Below, piece by piece: positions 5,939-10,294 of a stretch of 10,294 bases of DNA (positions are counted from its first letter, which is position 1; every line of letters starts with the position of its first letter). Origin of the DNA: Balneolaceae bacterium. GTDB taxonomy: Bacteria; Bacteroidota; Rhodothermia; Balneolales; Balneolaceae. The position numbers and the translations under genes are program-made. The notes beneath the pieces were generated by a model, which was not told the DNA's origin, did no database searches, and saw only the letters and a program-made list of their open reading frames with translations. The stretch lies in contig SLGL01000203.1 in NCBI GenBank assembly GCA_007123785.1, forward strand, positions 1-10,294. The letters run 5' to 3'.

Positions 5939-6516
5939 TTTACTAATCAAATTCGATTAGCCCGGATTTCTCACCCAGGAACTTGTTTGCAGAGATGGCC
6001 TTGCTATGCAATCCACTACGTTGAAAAGTCGAGGGTCAGGAAAGCTTCACAGGGCAGTTGAAATTCTTGAACATTATCGTTCTGCAGCTTTATTCAAAGG
6101 AGAGTCATTCATATTCTGCTATAGGCATACCTTCGGAAAACAAAGCTGCGGCAGAAATGACGTAAAAACTAAAGTGTGTTTATCGAAGATCCCAAGGTTA
6201 GATCTTATAATATTATATTCCAATCGTTTACACTTCATACAGTCTATATACTGTGAGATATTCGGGAGTTCTGTTGAATGGAAACCTGGCCAATAAATAA
6301 ATCTTGTAACATTCTTGATAGTGATGAATCCCACTTATGGGAGATAACAGGATTTATTATCCACAGGCAAGTTTGATGAACGGAGAAGGAACTTTCCAAA
6401 ACTAAAAGACAGCCACGTCTGCCGGGACTAAGACACGATACAGGGTTCTCTTACACAGGGGTAACACAAAAAACAGGTCAATACGAACGATAAAAACGAA
6501 TTGAAGATAATACATA
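5939..6516. other. 578-bp stretch without a convincing gene
   Basis: The stretch between the glycosyltransferase gene and the first amine oxidase gene contains the putative element ends at 5961 and 6253 and one open frame (6006-6296, 96 codons). The frame's product shows no domain, is rich in unrelated residues and runs past the element's right end. From 6267 to 6516 I see only a short palindrome, TCCCACTTATGGGA (6329-6342), and no clear promoter or sigma-54 site. The oxidase promoter presumably lies here. Confidence 0.5.
5957..6266. mobile_element. Possible decayed insertion element/MITE with imperfect terminal inverted repeats
   Basis: CCCGGATTTCTCAC (5961-5974) and GTGAGATATTCGGG (6253-6266) face each other as inverted repeats matching at 12 of 14 positions. 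They bound about 306 bp. TTAG precedes the left end, but no matching target duplication follows the right end. The left end, with its TTAG, matches the arm of the palindrome at 9542 at 17 of 19 bases, so the motif is repeated in this genome. No recognisable transposase remains inside. It could be the remnant of an insertion sequence or a non-autonomous element. No IS family is assigned. Confidence 0.35.
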
Positions 6517-7680
6517 ATGAAAAAGTTTGATGTAATCGTAATAGGAGGTGGTCCCATGGGTTTAGCTGCTTCAGCGGAGTTAGCTAAATCTGGCAGGAGC
6601 ACACTCTTGCTTGAGCAGTATCAATTTCTAAATCAAAAAGGGAGTTCGGCGGGATTATCGAGACAATTTCGCCTTCAGTACGCACAGAAATACATGGCTC
6701 AGCTGGCTCTTGACGCGATACCTTATTGGGATGAACTCCAGGAAAATACAAGCAAGTTACTTATCGATAATGTGGGTTCACTTTGGTTTGGTGATCCTGA
6801 AATCAGTTCTCAGGAAGGTGGAATTCAGGCTGCTATGAAAGTCATGAGTGAGCTGGATATTCCCTATTCAAAGTTAACCGCAGGGCAAATTGAAGAACAA
6901 TTTCCCTTTAAAAACATCCCGGAAAATTATATTGGTTTTTTTCAGAAAGATGGCGGCATTATCAATTTACAAGCAACTCAGGAGGCTCTGTACAATATAT
7001 GCCGGAATGCATCAAATGTGGATTTGTGTGACCGAACAGCTGTTACAAATATAGAATCTCTCGAAACCGGTGAGATTATAGTAAGTACAGCAGGCGAAAC
7101 GTATGTGAGTGAGAAGCTTGTCATTACTCCGGGTGCCTTTATCAATGATATTCTCAGGTTCTTTGGCCTTTCTGTAAATATTGATATCTGGGAAATGTCC
7201 TCAGCATATTACAGAAAAAAGGAGGAGATTAAATTTCCAACCTGGTTTGTTTTTCAGAAACCACAAAATACAAGCCTTTTTTATGGATTTCCTGAAGAGG
7301 ATTGGGCACACCCAGGCTACATACGAGTGGCGCCAGATATACCTGATCGAATTATTCAGGACCCGTCTCAGCGCACAAATATTCCGAGTACAAAAAGTCT
7401 CGGTTTTAATGAGGAGTGGGTGAAAAATCACATGGAAGGGCTCAATCCACAATCGGAATTCACATCTACTTGTCTTATAACATTGAGCAATAATAATAAA
7501 GAGTTGCTTTTGGATACATTGCCGGACACAATTCCAAATAACCGGAACATTATTATATACTCAGCCGGCTGGGCAGCTAAGTTTATTCCGCTGATTGGAA
7601 AAATTATGGCAGAACTGGCTCTGACGGGTCAAACCAGCTATGACATCTCTCAATTTAAAATCGATTATAACACTAATTAA
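6517..7680 (+). CDS. FAD-dependent amine oxidase, monomeric sarcosine oxidase/SolA-like (DAO family)
   Basis: The 387-residue flavoprotein of the D-amino-acid-oxidase fold would oxidise a secondary or primary amine or amino acid to an imine, giving H2O2. The N-terminal FAD-binding motif is DVIVIGGGPMGLAASAEL (5-22). Arg49 and Arg52 in SRQFR match MSOX Arg49/Arg52 in number and context. Cys319 in TCLITL corresponds to MSOX Cys315, which carries covalent FAD. The tail GKIMAELALTGQTSYDISQF (361-380) closely follows the MSOX/SolA C-terminus. By gap-free spacing from that cysteine, MSOX Lys265, the oxygen-activating residue, falls on Ile269, with Arg270 beside it (HPGYIRVAP), so chemistry or oxidant may differ. 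There is no signal peptide. ATG 6517 is the natural start, without a clear ribosome-binding site. A second flavin oxidase gene follows after 11 bp. The substrate is unknown. Confidence 0.88.
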   Translation: MKKFDVIVIGGGPMGLAASAELAKSGRSTLLLEQYQFLNQKGSSAGLSRQFRLQYAQKYMAQLALDAIPYWDELQENTSKLLIDNVGSLWFGDPEISSQEGGIQAAMKVMSELDIPYSKLTAGQIEEQFPFKNIPENYIGFFQKDGGIINLQATQEALYNICRNASNVDLCDRTAVTNIESLETGEIIVSTAGETYVSEKLVITPGAFINDILRFFGLSVNIDIWEMSSAYYRKKEEIKFPTWFVFQKPQNTSLFYGFPEEDWAHPGYIRVAPDIPDRIIQDPSQRTNIPSTKSLGFNEEWVKNHMEGLNPQSEFTSTCLITLSNNNKELLLDTLPDTIPNNRNIIIYSAGWAAKFIPLIGKIMAELALTGQTSYDISQFKIDYNTN

Positions 7681-7691
7681 AAACAGGTAAC

Positions 7692-9434
7692 ATGAATGAA
7701 AAAGATTTACCACTGCAAAACGGGGTACCCGAAAATCAATCAGTAGAAGTTGCAATTATAGGAGCCGGGGTCTCAGGGTTATACTCAGCATACAGGCTCA
7801 CTACAGCCGATGAAAACCCGTTGCCTGCCGGACAAGTTCAGGTTTTCGAAATGAGTAACCGGATCGGCGGGCGACTGGAGTCTGTTCAACTTCCCGGTAT
7901 GAAGATTTCAGGAGAGCTCGGAGGGATGCGATATATGACTTCACAAAAAATTGTTACTTCTCTTATCGAGGATGTATTTGCAGACAGACTCACCAATATC
8001 CCCTTTCCTATGGGCGAAGATGCTCATCACTTTGGATATTTCAGAAAACAGCGAATGAAGATGAATGCCTGGGAGGAGGCACAGAAGAACGAAAAAAAGT
8101 TCCAAACCCGCTACTATCTGAATGATGAAGACAATGGTTTCAGTGCAGACCAGCTGTTCAATAAAATTGTTTATAATGTGCTTGCAGCCGACTCCTGGTT
8201 TATGCAAAATTATGGCAATAAGATTGCAAATCCTGCTCCATTCAAATATACATTCCAGCTTACACGTGAAGACTGGAACCAGGTAAAACCGAACCTTACC
8301 TACTACTTTCAGGGACCTTATAATGGTATGAAAGTGAATGACATTGGTTTCTGGAATCTTATCAAAGATCAGGTGTCTCAGGAAGGATATGAATTTCTTG
8401 CCAATGCCGGAGGGTATTATTCCAATACGATCAACTGGAATGCTGCAGAGGCTTTTCCCTACATGGTTGGTGATTTCTCCAACATCGGGACACAATACAA
8501 GACGATACTGGGAGGGTATGATCTTATCGCATATGCACTTGCCGGCGCATACCTGCAACAGCCAAAAGCTGGCATTTTCATGGGAAACAGGCTGATTACT
8601 TTTGACAAAAACGAATCCGGGTACAAGTATACGCTGGAATTTTTTAATGAAGATAATAATCAAAGATGGACATTGCAGGCCAATAAGATCATTTTGGCGA
8701 TGCCAAGAAGGTCCCTGGAACTGCTGGATCAAAATAATTTTTTCTTTCAACAAGACAGGAACACTGTTATACAGAGAAACATCGCTTCCGTAATAAAAGA
8801 GCCCTCTCTGAAAATCCTGATGGGATTTGAAAGTGCCTGGTGGAAAGAAGATTTTGGCACGAAAGCTGGACACTCCATTACCGATCTGCCTGTCCGGCAG
8901 TGTTACTACTTTGGCACAGACCCCGAAGACAGTCACTCTCTTTTTCTGGGAAGTTATAATGACATGCGAACCGTCACTTTCTGGAAAACCCTTGAAGATT
9001 ACAGCAGTCAGAACAGTAATAAGCTTCTGTTCCAGCCAAAGCCAACTGCAAAAGTCTCTGAATCTGAATTCGATGCTGAACTGCTCTCAGTTCAGGCTAC
9101 AAATGCAATGGTAGATGAAACATTAAATCAGATTCGTGAACTTCACGGACGAGAAGACATTCCCGCTCCATATGTTACATGGTATAAAGACTGGAGTCTT
9201 GACCCGTACGGTGGAGGTTATCATGCATGGAAAGCCCGCTATAATATACAAGAAGTTATGCCCTATATGAGAAAACCGGTACCTGAAGAAGATATCCATA
9301 TTTGTGGAGAAGCATACTCCGACCAGCAGGGCTGGGTTGAAGGTGCTTTTTGCGTAGCGGAGAATATGCTGCAAGAGCATTTTGGATTACAGCGGCCACA
9401 ATGGATACCCCGGGATTATTATTTGGGCTGGTGA
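7692..9434 (+). CDS. Flavin amine oxidase, L-amino-acid oxidase-like
   Basis: The 580-residue protein is a GR2-type flavin amine oxidase, longer than typical monoamine oxidases and similar in style to L-amino-acid/L-lysine oxidases. The N-terminal dinucleotide motif is VAIIGAGVSGLYSAYRL (20-36), followed by VFEMSNRIGGRLES (51-64). GELGGMRYM (74-82) places Arg80 where L-amino-acid oxidases have the arginine that binds the substrate carboxylate (GPMR in snake-venom enzymes). The C-terminal FAD/active-site block is ICGEAYSDQQGWVEGAFCVA (537-556), with an aromatic residue in GW as usual. Oxidation would give a 2-oxo or imino acid plus H2O2. No signal peptide or membrane segment is visible, so it is probably cytoplasmic. 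It lies 11 bp after the SolA-like gene, with AACAGG before ATG 7692, so the two form an operon. The amino-acid specificity is not readable by eye. Confidence 0.9.
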   Translation: MNEKDLPLQNGVPENQSVEVAIIGAGVSGLYSAYRLTTADENPLPAGQVQVFEMSNRIGGRLESVQLPGMKISGELGGMRYMTSQKIVTSLIEDVFADRLTNIPFPMGEDAHHFGYFRKQRMKMNAWEEAQKNEKKFQTRYYLNDEDNGFSADQLFNKIVYNVLAADSWFMQNYGNKIANPAPFKYTFQLTREDWNQVKPNLTYYFQGPYNGMKVNDIGFWNLIKDQVSQEGYEFLANAGGYYSNTINWNAAEAFPYMVGDFSNIGTQYKTILGGYDLIAYALAGAYLQQPKAGIFMGNRLITFDKNESGYKYTLEFFNEDNNQRWTLQANKIILAMPRRSLELLDQNNFFFQQDRNTVIQRNIASVIKEPSLKILMGFESAWWKEDFGTKAGHSITDLPVRQCYYFGTDPEDSHSLFLGSYNDMRTVTFWKTLEDYSSQNSNKLLFQPKPTAKVSESEFDAELLSVQATNAMVDETLNQIRELHGREDIPAPYVTWYKDWSLDPYGGGYHAWKARYNIQEVMPYMRKPVPEEDIHICGEAYSDQQGWVEGAFCVAENMLQEHFGLQRPQWIPRDYYLGW

Positions 9435-9488
9435 TCTGGTGAACCAAAGCAGGTTTGAGTTGAGGGGAAAATATCGCAGTAAAAACTG

Positions 9489-9506
9489 TCCCGATCGCTG
9501 TCGGGG
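9489..9506 (+). terminator. Short GC-rich hairpin after the oxidase operon
   Basis: CCCGA (9490-9494) pairs with TCGGG (9501-9505) around a 6-nt loop, and a T-G wobble can extend the stem. It lies about 55 nt after the oxidase stop. The following bases are TAATTAAATT rather than a pure T tract, so it is a weak intrinsic-terminator candidate or simply a dispersed palindrome. Confidence 0.35.
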
Positions 9507-9541
9507 TAATTAAATTCATAAAGATTAATTTTCAGATCTCT

Positions 9542-9590
9542 TTAGCCCGCATTTCTCACAAATAATTTTAGTGTGAGAAATGCGGGTTAG
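9542..9590. repeat. Near-perfect palindrome flanked by TTAG (repeat element or strong hairpin)
   Basis: CCCGCATTTCTCACA (9546-9560) is the exact reverse complement of TGTGAGAAATGCGGG (9572-9586), a 15-bp perfect stem with an 11-nt AT-rich loop. TTAG stands directly outside both arms (9542-9545 and 9587-9590), and the outer bases can extend the stem with wobbles. The left half matches TTAGCCCGGATTTCTCACC at 5957-5975 at 17 of 19 positions. It may end transcription of the oxidase operon, may be a tiny palindromic mobile repeat, or both. Confidence 0.6.
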
Positions 9591-9762
9591 TAGTTTGAAT
9601 CCATAATATCTGTGCAGCTTCTTCTCCTTCTTCAAATTTTAATAGTAAAGGAATTACTGTAACTTCACGTCTTCAAAAACTAAAACCACATCTCAAATCA
9701 GCAGAACGATTAAAAACTTCTTAAAGGCCGATTTGTGAGTGGTATTTTCAAAGTTTTCTGTT

Positions 9763-10260
9763 ATGACCAAAATTTCCAGAATTTACGGTATTCTTTTTCT
9801 GTTTTCAGTATTGTTGGTGGGGTCCTGTAAAGAGCCTTCTGTAGAAAAAAACTCAAATTATAAGGCAGATTTTGCAGAAACCCTGGAAGAGCTGGAGGAA
9901 GCAACAGCCCGATTTGTAGTGGGTGATGCAGATGCGTTTATTTCAATGTGGGAGCAGAGTGAAAACATTACCCTTTCAGGCGGATTCGGTGGTGAGATTG
10001 AGAAGGGATGGGAGGCTATCAGTCAGCGACTAAACCGGGTCAGTAATCTGTATGAACAGGGCCGGTTTGAAGCTGAACGGGTTTCATGTGCAGCCGGAAA
10101 GGAAATTGCTTACGTAACACAACACGAAATGATCACACACCGCATTGAAGATGGGAGCGATGCGGTTCGAAATTATCGGGTTACCATGGTTTTCCGGTAT
10201 GCCGGGAATGATTGGAAGCTTATACACCGTCAGGCTGATCTGCATACAGAGCAAGAATAA
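9763..10260 (+). CDS. Lipoprotein with an NTF2/SnoaL-like (DUF4440-type) domain
   Basis: From ATG 9763 the product has 165 residues. The first 21 form a lipoprotein signal: Lys3 and Arg6, a hydrophobic stretch GILFLFSVLLVG, and the lipobox VGSC with Cys22 as the lipidation site. A small domain follows with the pattern of the NTF2-like/DUF4440 fold: an N-terminal helix (ETLEELEEATARFVVGDADA), then a segment around WEQSENITLSGGFGG, then KGWEAISQRL, and a last strand pair YRVTMVFRYAGNDWKLIHRQ. Here such domains often end in W-K/R-hydrophobic-H. The fold includes small enzymes and ligand-binding proteins, and no catalytic residues can be named here. An upstream GTG at 9739 would add 8 residues before the signal. 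ATG 9763 gives a better signal peptide. It has its own intergenic region and no evident link to the oxidases. Confidence 0.8.
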   Translation: MTKISRIYGILFLFSVLLVGSCKEPSVEKNSNYKADFAETLEELEEATARFVVGDADAFISMWEQSENITLSGGFGGEIEKGWEAISQRLNRVSNLYEQGRFEAERVSCAAGKEIAYVTQHEMITHRIEDGSDAVRNYRVTMVFRYAGNDWKLIHRQADLHTEQE

Positions 10261-10275
10261 GATACTGAGGGTGCG

Positions 10276-10294
10276 ATGAAACAAGGCCAGAAAA
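10276..10294 (+). CDS. Possible start of a further gene (cut by right edge)
   Basis: ATG at 10276 is preceded by GAGGG (10267-10271) at a 4-nt spacing, 16 nt after the lipoprotein stop. The visible codons read MKQGQK with no stop before the window ends. This is too little to identify a product, and the call rests on the ribosome-binding-like site and position only. Confidence 0.25.

Larger units (their letters stand above)
9435..9762. other. Intergenic stretch between the oxidase operon and the lipoprotein gene
   Basis: Besides the two hairpins listed separately at 9489-9506 and 9542-9590, this stretch is AT-rich and shows no protein-like frame. Between 9591 and 9762 I see no sigma-54 match and no clear -35/-10 pair, although a promoter for the following gene must lie there or nearby. 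Confidence 0.45.

Noticed and set aside
6006..6296. Open frame of 96 codons between the glycosyltransferase and the first oxidase
   Set aside because: Its translation shows no domain, motif or membrane pattern, has no ribosome-binding site, and it runs across the right end of the suspected element. It is most likely a chance frame.
7941..8936. Long minus-strand frame (331 codons) inside the L-amino-acid-oxidase-like gene
   Set aside because: It lies wholly within a gene whose plus-strand product has clear flavoprotein motifs. The antisense product has no recognisable domain.
9739..9762. GTG start for the lipoprotein gene
   Set aside because: The start at ATG 9763 yields a compact lipoprotein signal peptide. 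The 8 added residues do not improve it.
1..10294. CRISPR arrays, tRNA or rRNA genes
   Set aside because: I saw no regularly spaced repeats and no cloverleaf or ribosomal signatures on either strand.

Overview
The window looks like an accessory region of a moderately AT-rich Gram-negative bacterium. The rarity of strong Shine-Dalgarno sites, the lipoprotein signal and the short GC-rich palindromes remind me of Balneolota/Bacteroidota-type genomes. That placement is an impression, not a measurement.

Left third (1-2912, minus strand): a three-gene operon encodes a luciferase-like flavin monooxygenase, a stand-alone amino-acid adenylation enzyme and an acyl/peptidyl carrier protein cut by the window edge. 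The first two genes overlap by 4 bp. Together they look like an NRPS A-MOx-PCP module split into separate proteins. Across a divergent intergenic region, on the plus strand, lies a free-standing formyltransferase (3281-4198). Its active-site loop resembles NRPS formylation domains more than housekeeping Fmt.

Middle (4372-5938, plus strand): a left-handed beta-helix acetyltransferase and a WecG/TagA/CpsF-family glycosyltransferase, both typical of exopolysaccharide or cell-surface glycan loci. Good sigma-54 (-24/-12) promoter matches precede the minus-strand operon, the acetyltransferase gene and the glycosyltransferase gene. This suggests an RpoN-controlled group.

Then comes a 578-bp stretch without a convincing gene (5939-6516). 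It begins with a copy of a repeat and may hold a decayed insertion element of about 306 bp bounded by imperfect inverted repeats.

Right third (6517-9434, plus strand): two flavin amine oxidases in one operon. The first resembles monomeric sarcosine oxidase/SolA and keeps the covalent-FAD cysteine. The second resembles L-amino-acid oxidases. After them come two hairpins, one a long near-perfect palindrome flanked by TTAG that matches the repeat at 5957. An NTF2-like lipoprotein gene follows, and possibly the start of another gene at the right edge.

Overall interpretation (inference): an amino acid is activated, loaded on a carrier protein, oxidised and perhaps N-formylated next to surface-glycan genes. 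The two amine oxidases may or may not belong to the same pathway, because they lie beyond the suspected insertion remnant and lack a sigma-54 site.
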